NCBI RefSeq assembly: GCF_034366625.1
Contig: NZ_JAXMIH010000015.1
Coordinates: 62,001 to 126,000 of the forward strand
Direction of reading: 5' to 3'
Source of the DNA: Prosthecobacter sp.
Lineage (GTDB): Bacteria > Verrucomicrobiota > Verrucomicrobiia > Verrucomicrobiales > Verrucomicrobiaceae
Length of the DNA stretch: 64,000 nt
Below, piece after piece: positions 36,865 to 45,149 of this stretch; the stretch's first letter is position 1, and each line of letters starts with the position of its first letter. The notes beneath the pieces were generated by a model. The model was not told where the DNA came from and searched no databases. It was given only the letters and a program-made list of their open reading frames with translations. The position numbers and the translations under genes are program-made.

Positions 36865-38478
36865 ATGGCCCTCAGAATGGGAACGCGCGCCACAGCAGCC
36901 ACAGCAAAGACGCCCGCCAGCACTGTGCAGGCCACGTCTGCTGGTGTCTTGTCCGAGTCGCTGCCGGAAGAGATGGTTGAGCGAGTCGAGGCGATGATAA
37001 CCTCGGAAATTCCTGCCGAATTGCAGGCGAGTGCCCGCAGTTTGCTGCGCGCGGTCGCAGCCAAGGTCGCCGTAGCGGAACATTTCGATGCGTTTTGCGG
37101 CCAGGCGTTTTCAAAGCCCGAGTGGGCGGCGGCAGCCAGTCCGCTGATCGCTGAGTTGTTCGACCATGACGAGGACCAACTGGCAGAACTGGCGCGTATT
37201 CCGGACCTTGTGATCGAAATGGGCAGCGGCCAGGCCACGGTGACCTGCATGGTGGCCTCACGTTGGGCCGCCCGCGGCGAGACACATCGTCTGTCCAGAC
37301 TGGCGGAGTCGATTGTGGCTTCACATGCCTCGAAGAACGCCTGCGCGGTCGAGGTGATGCTGGCGCTGGCTGCCACACTGGCGGTGACACGCTTTTCTCG
37401 TGCGGAGCAGCTTTACAATGCCGCCCTGCCACTGGCGGGTGAGGAACACCAAGAAGCGCTGGCTGATGCCAGGCGCTGGCTGGCATCAGGGCGCATTGTG
37501 TGCAGCGCTTCGCAGGAAGAACGTGATTTCTGGGATGTGCGTTTAAGGAAACCCAAATCGGCATGGCTGTGGCAGAGCAAGGAGGAGCGGGAAGCGCTGG
37601 ATACCTTGTCGGAACGTCTGACGAATGGCTTGGAAGGAGTTGATTTGTTCAAGGCGGTCCTTCCTGTATGCTGGTGGGATTTGGCGATGAAGTGCGCACA
37701 GCAGCAGGAAAAACTCGTGCTTGCGATGAAAAAGACGACGGTGGCAAAAGTGGAAACGATTGCTTCTCCGCGCGTGGTGGCTGATTTTGTATCGATGTCT
37801 GAGAAGGCTTCGCTGGAGATTCTCCCGCATCCGCAGGCTGGCCCTTACGCTCGATTTGTTCTGGGTTGGGTTTGTGGTGCCATGGCGATGGCTATCACCG
37901 TGCTGATGCTCCCTTCGGAGGCTATTAATCGAGTACTCAACACTTTCAGAGGAGCAGAATCAAATTCATCGGTGCCACCGGCCGCAGTCGCGGCATCGTT
38001 GATCCCAGGTGAAAGTCGAATCAAATCGCCTGAGGAGAAAGAGATGTGGAGAAAGGAGAATTTGCAGAGAATTGCTTCTGAAATGACTCAGTTTGCTCCT
38101 CAGCAAGCGGTGGCGAAATCAGGAAGCTGGCGGGATAATGAACTGGTTCTTTCCGGACACAGCCAGGAATTGCCGCATGAAAGCCCGCAGTATATGAAAC
38201 TGCTGGTATGGCTGCATCTGGATCCTCCACAGGATGACGAAGTGCGAATGCGTGTTTCCAAACTGCTGTTGGAACGGGTAAAAGCGGATGCTATCACCCT
38301 GTGGGAGGAATTGGTCTATCCAGGCTCGGCTAATGCTGTCGAAATTAGGAGTGCTGCACGTGAAGCGTTGGCCGATGTATCCTTTCAATGGAATGCTGAA
38401 GAAAAGAAGCGACTGGGTGTGATTGCAGGAGAGGAAGATGAGGCCAAAAAAAATGCCGCTATCTCTGTTTCGAAATAA
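36865..38478 (+). CDS. Uncharacterised helical membrane protein
   Basis: 537 aa, family not recognised. The N-terminal 320 residues are Ala/Glu/Arg-rich and helical, with a repeat-like look around 130-215 (FSRAEQLYNAALPLAGEEHQEAL resembles a TPR). One TM helix at about 331-351 (FVLGWVCGAMAMAITVLMLP). The C-terminal 185 residues are charged, with a helical end. Start at the ATG at 36865; ATG at 36877 is an alternative, and no strong ribosome-binding site is visible. It is the first of five co-directional genes leading to btubA, btubB and bklc, and shares with the next gene the plan of a large cytoplasmic part, one TM helix and a tail. Function unknown. Confidence 0.7.
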   Translation: MALRMGTRATAATAKTPASTVQATSAGVLSESLPEEMVERVEAMITSEIPAELQASARSLLRAVAAKVAVAEHFDAFCGQAFSKPEWAAAASPLIAELFDHDEDQLAELARIPDLVIEMGSGQATVTCMVASRWAARGETHRLSRLAESIVASHASKNACAVEVMLALAATLAVTRFSRAEQLYNAALPLAGEEHQEALADARRWLASGRIVCSASQEERDFWDVRLRKPKSAWLWQSKEEREALDTLSERLTNGLEGVDLFKAVLPVCWWDLAMKCAQQQEKLVLAMKKTTVAKVETIASPRVVADFVSMSEKASLEILPHPQAGPYARFVLGWVCGAMAMAITVLMLPSEAINRVLNTFRGAESNSSVPPAAVAASLIPGESRIKSPEEKEMWRKENLQRIASEMTQFAPQQAVAKSGSWRDNELVLSGHSQELPHESPQYMKLLVWLHLDPPQDDEVRMRVSKLLLERVKADAITLWEELVYPGSANAVEIRSAAREALADVSFQWNAEEKKRLGVIAGEEDEAKKNAAISVSK

Positions 38479-38512
38479 TGAGGCATTTTAGCGGTGGGTC
38501 TTGAGAGTCAAA

Positions 38513-38531
38513 AATTGCAAGGTTTGCAATT
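38513..38531. promoter_or_regulatory. Inverted repeat AATTGCAA-ggt-TTGCAATT
   Basis: Perfect 8-bp arms with a 3-bp spacer, located 35 bp after the upstream stop codon. This geometry suits a dimeric repressor. The half-site AATTGCAA also occurs once upstream of btubA (41441-41448). Confidence 0.4.
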
Positions 38532-38617
38532 ATGAAAATCTTACAACAGAGGGATGCTTGTAAGGAATTGGTTTGAAATCGAGGCGCTTTCCCTGCGGCA
38601 ATCAATAATAAACAAGC

Positions 38618-38631
38618 TTTTCTATAGAAAA
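38618..38631. promoter_or_regulatory. 14-bp perfect palindrome TTTTCTATAGAAAA
   Basis: A perfect AT-rich palindrome in the same promoter region, about 170 bp before the start of the pseudokinase gene. A possible operator or DNA-bending site; chance is not excluded. Confidence 0.35.
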
Positions 38632-38802
38632 ACTGGTTTAAAGGCTAAAACCCAGCCCTTCATAAACATGAAATTACTAGATTTTTCAGAATGTTTTTGC
38701 ATTTTTGAGCCACGCCCCTTAGAATTTAGAACATGAACGTCAGGTCGCAGTTCGAATTCTCTGCTCGGATACGACCAGACGGTGTGGATCATTTATTTCT
38801 CT

Positions 38803-41298
38803 ATGATTGAGGAACTTCAGCAATTCGGCAGCCTCTCAGTGGCGCATCGAACCGGTGGTGCACCGGTGGAATTGGCGCGTTCCAAGGATGAGGTGGTTTT
38901 TTTAGCCTTCGACAACAGGATTCGACGTCTGGTGGAACTGCACGTGTTAAGGGGTGGGAACACTTTGGAGGCGGCAATGAAGCGTTCGGCTTTTGACCGT
39001 GCGCGCCAAGCTTCGGAGATTCGCGGGCATGCATTCATGCGTATTTTGGAAGTGGGTGAGGACCAGGGATTGGTCTATTATACCAGCAATCTCAATGATG
39101 GTGAGTTTGTCGAAGACTATGCCAAGAGGCGTGGGGCGGTGGCTCCCGCAACGGCGCTTGCGATGGTTTACCAGCTATTGGACGATCTGCTTCAGTTGCA
39201 GGGGTATCAGCGACTGGTCTCACGCATGCATCTGGATCGTGTGTTAGTCACGACTCTGGAGGACACATTCCTGCAACTCCGTGTGTTTGATTATGGTCTG
39301 TCGCAGATGGATGCGGGAACTGAGGAGCAGAGCGGTGCGCGACTTGTAGTGGAGGCTTGCCGGTTGATTTTTCTCCTGCTTACGGGGCAGTCATATTACG
39401 GTGAAAACCCTGATCGTTTCCCTGCATTGACACAGCTTCCCATGAGCCTGCGCACTGCGGTTAGGACCGCTCTCGCTGATCCTGCCAATGCTCCGGCTTC
39501 CATCGAGAAGTTGCGCGATGACGTGCGCGAGGCATTCAGTGCTCTTTCGAGCAATATCAAGGCCCGCAATTTTCGTAAACACCTCGTGGTGAATGCCTCG
39601 CTGCTGCCCCAGTCGCAACTTCAGGAACTGCTGCTCGAGAACGTGCCGGTCGAAACCATTTTGGGAACACGCTTTCGCGTTGAGGATGCCGATCACACAC
39701 GACGTTATCCCTTCTCGATTCCTGCGATCAACACGAAAGCGGAGCAGCCCGTCACGGTTCATCTGCTGCCTCCGTCGCGAATTGTGGAGAAATCACGCTA
39801 TGAGGCAGTTCCTTTGCAGATGTGGCGCTTCAATCCTGAACGGCACCCCAATATCCTGCGTTCCCTGAGTTTGTGGGAGAGTCCTGACTGGACGTTTCTG
39901 ACCGAGGAGCGTGAGCCAGGCTTTGCGCTAAGCCGCCTTATGGCAGAGCGTATCACGCTGAATCCTGCCGAGGTGACGGTGCTCATGCGCCAGGTTCGTG
40001 CCGGTCTGGATCAGGCGGTGGAGTGTGGTGTGCAGCGTGTGGATTTGCATCCTTCCAACATTCTTTTGCGCGTGGGGAAAAACGGGCCGTTGCTGGCCCG
40101 TGAACTGGAACGATTGATGCAGAAGCGCCTGGATGCCTGGCCTTCCTTTGTGGTGAAGCTGCGTCCGCATATGACGATGCGCAGTCTTTACGAGCCGCTC
40201 CTCGTTGACATGGACATCACAGAGGGGCAGTTGCAGGAAGAGCATCTGCAGGATCGTGATTTTCGGCATCGTTCTTTTGTGATGCTTGCAGCCTATTTGC
40301 TGACTGGAGAACGTCAGAGCGGAGGTGTTCCGCAGTTTTCCGAATCTGTGCCGGATGCAGCCGCCGCGTATGTGCGTGAGTGCATTGAACTGACCCGTCG
40401 CGTTGGGAAAACACCCAGCCCCGGCGAATTCATCGATAAGTTCGAGGGCTTGCTTTCTGCGCCGACGGTTGATCTGGCCACACGCCTGCGTGGTAATGCC
40501 GTGGCGAAGGAAGAAATGGAAAGCGCGGGTTCAGTTTCTGACTATGAGGATGATTGGTCCGCAAGTAATTCGGAGGCCAGCAATTTTGATGACGTCGGAA
40601 TGTCTCCCATCAAGCGCGGTATCAAAACGCATGATTTCAACCCGTTGCTCGATCAGAAGCGTGGAAAGCCCTGGGGGGCTTTGGCTGCTGCTGCGGCGGT
40701 GATTCTGGGCATCGGTGCTTGGATGTTTATGGGAGGTAATGATCCGGCGAAACCGGCGGCGGAGGCGCAATCTTCAGAAGCCGAAGGACCTGCAAACACC
40801 AAAGAGGGCACACAGCAGGCTGACAAAAAGCCGGTTGCTGTGAAACAGCCAACGATTGCCGTCAGTCAAAGCAAACCGATTTCGGATCAATCTGCAGAGA
40901 TCAAGCCTCAGGTGCCATCCTCTGCCGTGGTTCCCCCCAAGCTGTCCGCGGCTGTTGCTGTGGCGGTGCCGAATCCCGACAGGCGGCAGCCTCTTTCGGC
41001 TCCTGTGGCTGAGGTGAAGCCGATAACGAAGGATGCTGTGGAAAAACCCGCGGAAACAGTGGCCGTAAACAATACTGGGGGGCCTGCTGCGGTCAGCCAG
41101 AAGCCCGCCGCTCCAATAACACCTGCGCCTGCCGTCAAGCCTCCCGAAAAAGATCCCATCACCATTCGTCGTGCCATCGTTCCCACCAAGGAAGAGATTG
41201 ACCGTATGAAACAGGGGCACGTCGAAAATAGAACTGGGCAATTGCCGGCCATGTCCACAGCATCGCCTTTGCCGCCGAAACGAAACGAAAAACCGTGA
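38803..41298 (+). CDS. Membrane-anchored protein with two degenerate kinase-like domains
   Basis: 831 aa from the ATG at 38803; a GTG at 38782 would add 7 residues. Kinase-like region 1 (about 10-240): hinge-like VYYTSNLNDGEFVEDYAKRRG, catalytic-loop-like SRMHLDRVLV and DFG-like VFDYGLS, but no Gly loop or HRD. Kinase-like region 2 (about 285-570): VTVHLLPP where VAxK is expected, HPNILRSLSLW, and catalytic loop QRVDLHPSNILL, which keeps Asp and Asn but has no DFG. Both are probably pseudokinases. TM helix at about 625-645 (ALAAAAAVILGIGAWMFM), then a Pro/Ala/Val-rich disordered tail outside the membrane. It lies 265 bp upstream of btubA. Partner and function are unknown. Confidence 0.72.
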   Translation: MIEELQQFGSLSVAHRTGGAPVELARSKDEVVFLAFDNRIRRLVELHVLRGGNTLEAAMKRSAFDRARQASEIRGHAFMRILEVGEDQGLVYYTSNLNDGEFVEDYAKRRGAVAPATALAMVYQLLDDLLQLQGYQRLVSRMHLDRVLVTTLEDTFLQLRVFDYGLSQMDAGTEEQSGARLVVEACRLIFLLLTGQSYYGENPDRFPALTQLPMSLRTAVRTALADPANAPASIEKLRDDVREAFSALSSNIKARNFRKHLVVNASLLPQSQLQELLLENVPVETILGTRFRVEDADHTRRYPFSIPAINTKAEQPVTVHLLPPSRIVEKSRYEAVPLQMWRFNPERHPNILRSLSLWESPDWTFLTEEREPGFALSRLMAERITLNPAEVTVLMRQVRAGLDQAVECGVQRVDLHPSNILLRVGKNGPLLARELERLMQKRLDAWPSFVVKLRPHMTMRSLYEPLLVDMDITEGQLQEEHLQDRDFRHRSFVMLAAYLLTGERQSGGVPQFSESVPDAAAAYVRECIELTRRVGKTPSPGEFIDKFEGLLSAPTVDLATRLRGNAVAKEEMESAGSVSDYEDDWSASNSEASNFDDVGMSPIKRGIKTHDFNPLLDQKRGKPWGALAAAAAVILGIGAWMFMGGNDPAKPAAEAQSSEAEGPANTKEGTQQADKKPVAVKQPTIAVSQSKPISDQSAEIKPQVPSSAVVPPKLSAAVAVAVPNPDRRQPLSAPVAEVKPITKDAVEKPAETVAVNNTGGPAAVSQKPAAPITPAPAVKPPEKDPITIRRAIVPTKEEIDRMKQGHVENRTGQLPAMSTASPLPPKRNEKP

Positions 41299-41563
41299 CC
41301 TTAGCCGTTGCCCGCACTTCGTTATTGCACTTGGATCAACGTGGGATTCCTCACGAAAGAACGGAATTTGCTTGGACTCCCGGCGCACTCACAGGTAAAA
41401 GTACATGTGTGGAGATGAGTGCCGCAAACAACGCCGCATTAATTGCAAAGTCCGGGGCATGCCGGATGCAGGATCGGCGGCTTGGCGTTGCTGGCCGTGT
41501 TTCTACACATCATTGCAGGAAGTAACACATCACATTAGAAACCGCGAAAACTAGGAGAGGCTG
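41299..41563 (+). promoter_or_regulatory. Leader region of the btub operon with strong ribosome-binding site
   Basis: 265 bp before btubA. A strong Shine-Dalgarno sequence AGGAGAGG lies at 41553-41560. No clear sigma70 promoter: the closest is TTGGAC at 41372 and TAAAAG at 41396 with an 18-bp spacer, a poor match. The half-site AATTGCAA is at 41441-41448. A 76-codon ORF (41295-41525) looks non-coding. Confidence 0.45.
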
Positions 41564-42979
41564 ATGAAGGTCAACAACACAATCGTCATTTCAATCGGTC
41601 AGGCGGGCAATCAAATTGCCGCGTCTTTCTGGAAAACCATCTGCCAGGAGCACGGCATTGATCCGCTGACGGGTCAGACCGCGCAAGGGCAGGCTCCTCG
41701 CGGCAACTGGAGCGCGTTCTTCACCAAGCTGGGTGAGTCAACTTCCGGCAGCTATGTGCCGCGTGCCATCATGGTCGATCTTGAGCCCAGCGTGATCGAA
41801 AACGTGAAGGCAACCTCGGGTTCCTTGTTCAATCCGGGAAATCTCATCAGCCGCACCGAAGGCGCGGGGGGCAACTTTGCCGTTGGTTATCTTGGCGCCG
41901 GTCGCGAAGTGCTGCCAGAAGTCATGGGACGGCTCGATTCCGAAATCGACAAGTGTGACAACGTCGGCGGCATCATCGTACTACATGCCACGGGTGGCGG
42001 TTCAGGCTCTGGTTTTGGTGCGCTACTCATTGAATCCGTCAAGGAGAAGTATCCTGAGTTCCCTGTGTTGAGCTGCGCCGTGCTGCCATCTCCGCAGGTT
42101 TCCTCGGTCGTTACCGAACCCTACAACACCGTCTTCACACTCAACACGTTGCGCCGTTCCGCCGACGCCTGCTTGATCTTTGACAACGAGGCGCTGTTCG
42201 AACTCGCGCATCGCAAATGGAACATCGAAAGCCCCACGGTGGATGACTTGAATCTGCTGATTACCGAAGCGCTGGCAGGTTTGACCGCCTCCATGCGTTT
42301 CAGCGGTTTCCTCACCGTCGAAATCAGCCTGCGTGAACTGCTCACCAACCTTGTGCCACAGCCTTCACTGCATTTCCTCATGTGTGCTTTCGCCCCGCTC
42401 ACACCGCCTGACCGTAGCAAGTTCGAGGAAATGGGTGTCGAGGACATGATTCGCAGTTTGTTCGACAACGGTTCCGTCTTTGCCGCCTGTTCGCCCATGG
42501 AGGGGCGCTTCCTTAGCACTGCAGTGCTCTACCGTGGCATCATGGACGACAAGCCGCTCGCGGACGCCGCCCTCGCCGCGATGCGTGAGCAACTTCCTCT
42601 CACCTACTGGATTCCGACGGCTTTCAAAATCGGATACGTCGAGCAGCCCGGCATTTCGCACCGCAAGAGCATGGTGCTTCTCGCCAACAACACCGAGATT
42701 GCCCGTGTACTTGACCGCATTTGCCACAATTTCGACAAGCTCTGGCAACGCAAGGCCTTCGCCAACTGGTACCTCAATGAAGGCATGTCCGAGGAGCAGA
42801 TCAATGCACTTCGTGCTTCAGCCCAGGAACTCATCCAGAGCTATCAAGTCGCCGAGGAAAGCGGAGCCAAGGCCAAGGTGCAGGACAGCTCGGCTGACAT
42901 TCCGCGCGGAAACGCCAGCACGGATGACAGTCGCAGCGGCATGAGTCTGCGTGATCTCGTCGATCGTCGTCGTGCATAA
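41564..42979 (+). CDS. btubA: Bacterial tubulin BtubA
   Basis: 471 aa, full length for BtubA. It is a true tubulin rather than FtsZ: N-terminal GTP-binding loop SIGQAGNQIAASFW, the tubulin signature as G144-GGSGSG-G150 in the T4 loop, NTLRRSADAC and the tubulin-type domain 2 (NLVPQPSLHFLMCAFAPL). BtubA pairs with BtubB to form GTP-dependent protofilaments and small bacterial microtubules in the cytoplasm of Prosthecobacter. A strong ribosome-binding site lies upstream. The C-terminus (MSLRDLVDRRRA) is basic, unlike the acidic tails of eukaryotic tubulins. First gene of btubA-btubB-bklc. Confidence 0.98.
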   Translation: MKVNNTIVISIGQAGNQIAASFWKTICQEHGIDPLTGQTAQGQAPRGNWSAFFTKLGESTSGSYVPRAIMVDLEPSVIENVKATSGSLFNPGNLISRTEGAGGNFAVGYLGAGREVLPEVMGRLDSEIDKCDNVGGIIVLHATGGGSGSGFGALLIESVKEKYPEFPVLSCAVLPSPQVSSVVTEPYNTVFTLNTLRRSADACLIFDNEALFELAHRKWNIESPTVDDLNLLITEALAGLTASMRFSGFLTVEISLRELLTNLVPQPSLHFLMCAFAPLTPPDRSKFEEMGVEDMIRSLFDNGSVFAACSPMEGRFLSTAVLYRGIMDDKPLADAALAAMREQLPLTYWIPTAFKIGYVEQPGISHRKSMVLLANNTEIARVLDRICHNFDKLWQRKAFANWYLNEGMSEEQINALRASAQELIQSYQVAEESGAKAKVQDSSADIPRGNASTDDSRSGMSLRDLVDRRRA

Positions 42980-43015
42980 CAACATCAATTCAAGGTAACA
43001 GAGAAACAACAGTTT

Positions 43016-43020
43016 GGAGG
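43016..43020 (+). promoter_or_regulatory. Ribosome-binding site deciding the GTG start of btubB
   Basis: GGAGG lies 7 nt before the GTG at 43028. No ATG is suitably placed, so this strong site supports the GTG start. Confidence 0.8.
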
Positions 43021-43027
43021 AACACCC

Positions 43028-44305
43028 GTGAGAGAGATTCTGAGCATCCATGTCGGACAATGTGGCAACCAGATTGCCGACCGCTTCTGGCGTCTGGTAC
43101 TTCGTGAGCATGGCCTGACTGAGGCTGGAACACTGAAAGAAGGCGGCTCTGCTACTGCTGCGAATGCAAACCTGGAGGTCTTCTTCCATAAAGTCCGTGA
43201 CGGGAAGTACATCCCCCGTGCCATCTTGGTGGACCTCGAACCTGGTGTTATCGCCCGTATCGAAGGCGGCGACATGGCCCAGCTCTTTGATGAAAGCTGC
43301 ATCATCCGCAAAATACCCGGTGCCGCTAACAACTGGGCACGTGGCTACAATGTCGAAGGCGAGCGCATCATCGACCAGATCATGAACGTGATCGACGCTG
43401 CGGTCGAAAAAACCAAGTCTCTGCAGGGCTTCCTCATGACCCATTCCATCGGGGGCGGTTCTGGCTCCGGCTTGGGTTCGCTCATTCTGGAGCGTCTGCG
43501 CCAGGCCTATCCGAAGAAGCGTATCTTCACCTTCTCCGTCGTTCCTTCGCCTCTCATCTCTGACTCCGCCGTCGAGCCCTACAATGCGGTGCTCACCCTC
43601 CAACGCATTCTCGACAATGCCGACGCCGCCGTGCTGCTCGACAACGAGGCGCTCTTCCGCATTGCCAAGTCCAAGCTGCACCGCAGCCCGAACTACATGG
43701 ACCTCAACCACATCATCGCTCTCATCATGAGTTCGGTGACCGCGTCGCTGCGTTTCCCTGGCAAGTTGAACACCGATCTGAGTGAATACGTGACCAACCT
43801 TGTGCCGTTCCCGGGCAATCATTTCCTCACTGCCTCCTTCGCACCCATGCGTGGGCCAGGCCAGGAAGGACAGGTGCGCATCAATTTCCCTGATATTGCT
43901 CGTGAAACTTTCTCTCAGGACAACTTCACTGCCGCCATTGATTGGACCAACGGCGTTTATCTTTCCGCCTGTGCCCTGTTCCGTGGCGATGTGAAGGCCA
44001 AGGAAGTGGAGGAAAACATGGCCGCCATCCGCAAAGGCCTCAATTTTGCCAGTTACGTGCCAACCGGGGTCAAGCTCGGTGTGGCCGAGACTGCGCCCGA
44101 AGGTTTCGCCTCCAGCGGCCTCGCTCTCGTCAATCACACCGGCATTGCCGCTGTGTTTGAGCGCCTCATCAGCAACTTCGACATCATGTTCGACAACCAT
44201 GCTTACACGCACTGGTATGAGAACAATGGGGTTACACGCGACATGATGGCGCACGCACGTAACACCATCGCCAATCTTGCCCAATCTTATCGCGACGCCA
44301 GCTAA
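43028..44305 (+). CDS. btubB: Bacterial tubulin BtubB
   Basis: 425 aa, full length, GTG start. N-terminal loop SIHVGQCGNQIADRFW is almost identical to eukaryotic tubulins. T4 signature G142-GGSGSG-G148 (HSIGGGSGSGLGS). The T7 region keeps the activating N-x-D-x-x-E pattern (KLNTDLSEYVTNLVPFP), as in alpha-tubulin, so it should stimulate GTP hydrolysis on the neighbouring subunit. VEPYNAVLTLQ and FDNHAYTHWYE are further tubulin hallmarks. It forms the heterodimer with BtubA encoded 48 bp upstream. The bklc gene begins 9 nt after its stop. Confidence 0.98.
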   Translation: MREILSIHVGQCGNQIADRFWRLVLREHGLTEAGTLKEGGSATAANANLEVFFHKVRDGKYIPRAILVDLEPGVIARIEGGDMAQLFDESCIIRKIPGAANNWARGYNVEGERIIDQIMNVIDAAVEKTKSLQGFLMTHSIGGGSGSGLGSLILERLRQAYPKKRIFTFSVVPSPLISDSAVEPYNAVLTLQRILDNADAAVLLDNEALFRIAKSKLHRSPNYMDLNHIIALIMSSVTASLRFPGKLNTDLSEYVTNLVPFPGNHFLTASFAPMRGPGQEGQVRINFPDIARETFSQDNFTAAIDWTNGVYLSACALFRGDVKAKEVEENMAAIRKGLNFASYVPTGVKLGVAETAPEGFASSGLALVNHTGIAAVFERLISNFDIMFDNHAYTHWYENNGVTRDMMAHARNTIANLAQSYRDAS

Positions 44306-44313
44306 GCCGGTTT

Positions 44314-45123
44314 TTGCACGGCTCAGGCCCGCCACCAACCTTAACCCCAATTGTGGATACTGCTCTGGAGCGTCAAATCGCCTCCGCCTCCCGCAGCGTT
44401 GAGGAGGCGCGACGGCTTGCGTATCACGATCCGGTCCGGGTTGGAGCACTGGTGGAACAGATCAGTGTCCTGGCCGATTTGCGGCAGAAGGAGGGTGATT
44501 TCCGCAAGGCAGAGTCCCTCTATCGTGAGGCGCTTTTCCGCGCCCAAGAACTGCGCAGACAGGATCCCGACCTGCTCACCGGCATTTATTCGCTCCTGGC
44601 ACATTTGTATGATCGCTGGGGACGCATGGACAAAGCGGCGGAATTCTACGAAAAAGCGCTTTCCATCAGTGTCGATAACGGCTTGGACGACAGCGACAAG
44701 GTTGCCACGATCAAAAACAACCTTGCCATGATCTTCAAGCAGCTCCGTCAGTTCGAAAAGGCGGAGGGCTATTACTGCGAGGCTCTCGAAACCTTCCAGC
44801 GTATTGATGGCGAGCAAAGTTCCCGTGTCGCCTCTGTTTACAACAACCTTGGCGTTCTCTACTACAGCAGCATGGATGTGGATCGCGCCCAGGCCATGCA
44901 CGAGCGGGCGCTGGCCATTCGGCAAAACCTCAACGAAAGCCAGATGGATCCTGCGGATCTGTCCCAGACCTTCATCAACTTGGGGGCGGTGTACAAAGCC
45001 GCTGGCGATTTCCAAAAAGCCGAGGCCTGTGTGGATCGCGCCAAACGCATTCGTGCGGCGATGAACGGCTATCATCCCAATCCACGCCGTTCTGCATCCT
45101 TGCTGATCGACAAGAGCCTGTGA
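44314..45123 (+). CDS. bklc: Bacterial kinesin-light-chain-like TPR protein (BtubC)
   Basis: 269 aa with five TPR units of about 42 residues (GDFRKAESLYREAL, GRMDKAAEFYEKAL, RQFEKAEGYYCEAL, VDRAQAMHERAL, GDFQKAEACVDRA), the period and NNLA/NNLG pattern seen in kinesin light chains. The protein from Prosthecobacter is reported to bind bacterial tubulin polymers and lipid. No ATG fits the start. TTG at 44314 gives the longest frame, 9 nt after the btubB stop, without a ribosome-binding site; GTG at 44353 is an alternative. Expression probably depends on coupling to btubB. It ends 26 bp from the convergent nagZ. Confidence 0.92.
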   Translation: MHGSGPPPTLTPIVDTALERQIASASRSVEEARRLAYHDPVRVGALVEQISVLADLRQKEGDFRKAESLYREALFRAQELRRQDPDLLTGIYSLLAHLYDRWGRMDKAAEFYEKALSISVDNGLDDSDKVATIKNNLAMIFKQLRQFEKAEGYYCEALETFQRIDGEQSSRVASVYNNLGVLYYSSMDVDRAQAMHERALAIRQNLNESQMDPADLSQTFINLGAVYKAAGDFQKAEACVDRAKRIRAAMNGYHPNPRRSASLLIDKSL

Positions 45124-45149
45124 CACAGGCTCCATTCGAGAGATGAAGA

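Larger units (their letters stand above)
38479..38802. other. AT-rich intergenic region with two palindromes
   Basis: 324 bp before the pseudokinase gene. It contains inverted repeats at 38513-38531 and 38618-38631, AT-rich stretches, and a 25-codon ORF (38733-38810) whose stop overlaps the next start codon. No protein family is recognisable. It probably holds the promoter of the gene at 38803. Confidence 0.5.

Noticed and set aside
41295-41525. 76-codon ORF before btubA
   Set aside because: No similarity to any family, no ribosome-binding site; overlaps the expected btub leader.
42818-44449. 543-codon ORF antisense to btubB
   Set aside because: It covers the conserved btubB gene; the translation resembles no family.
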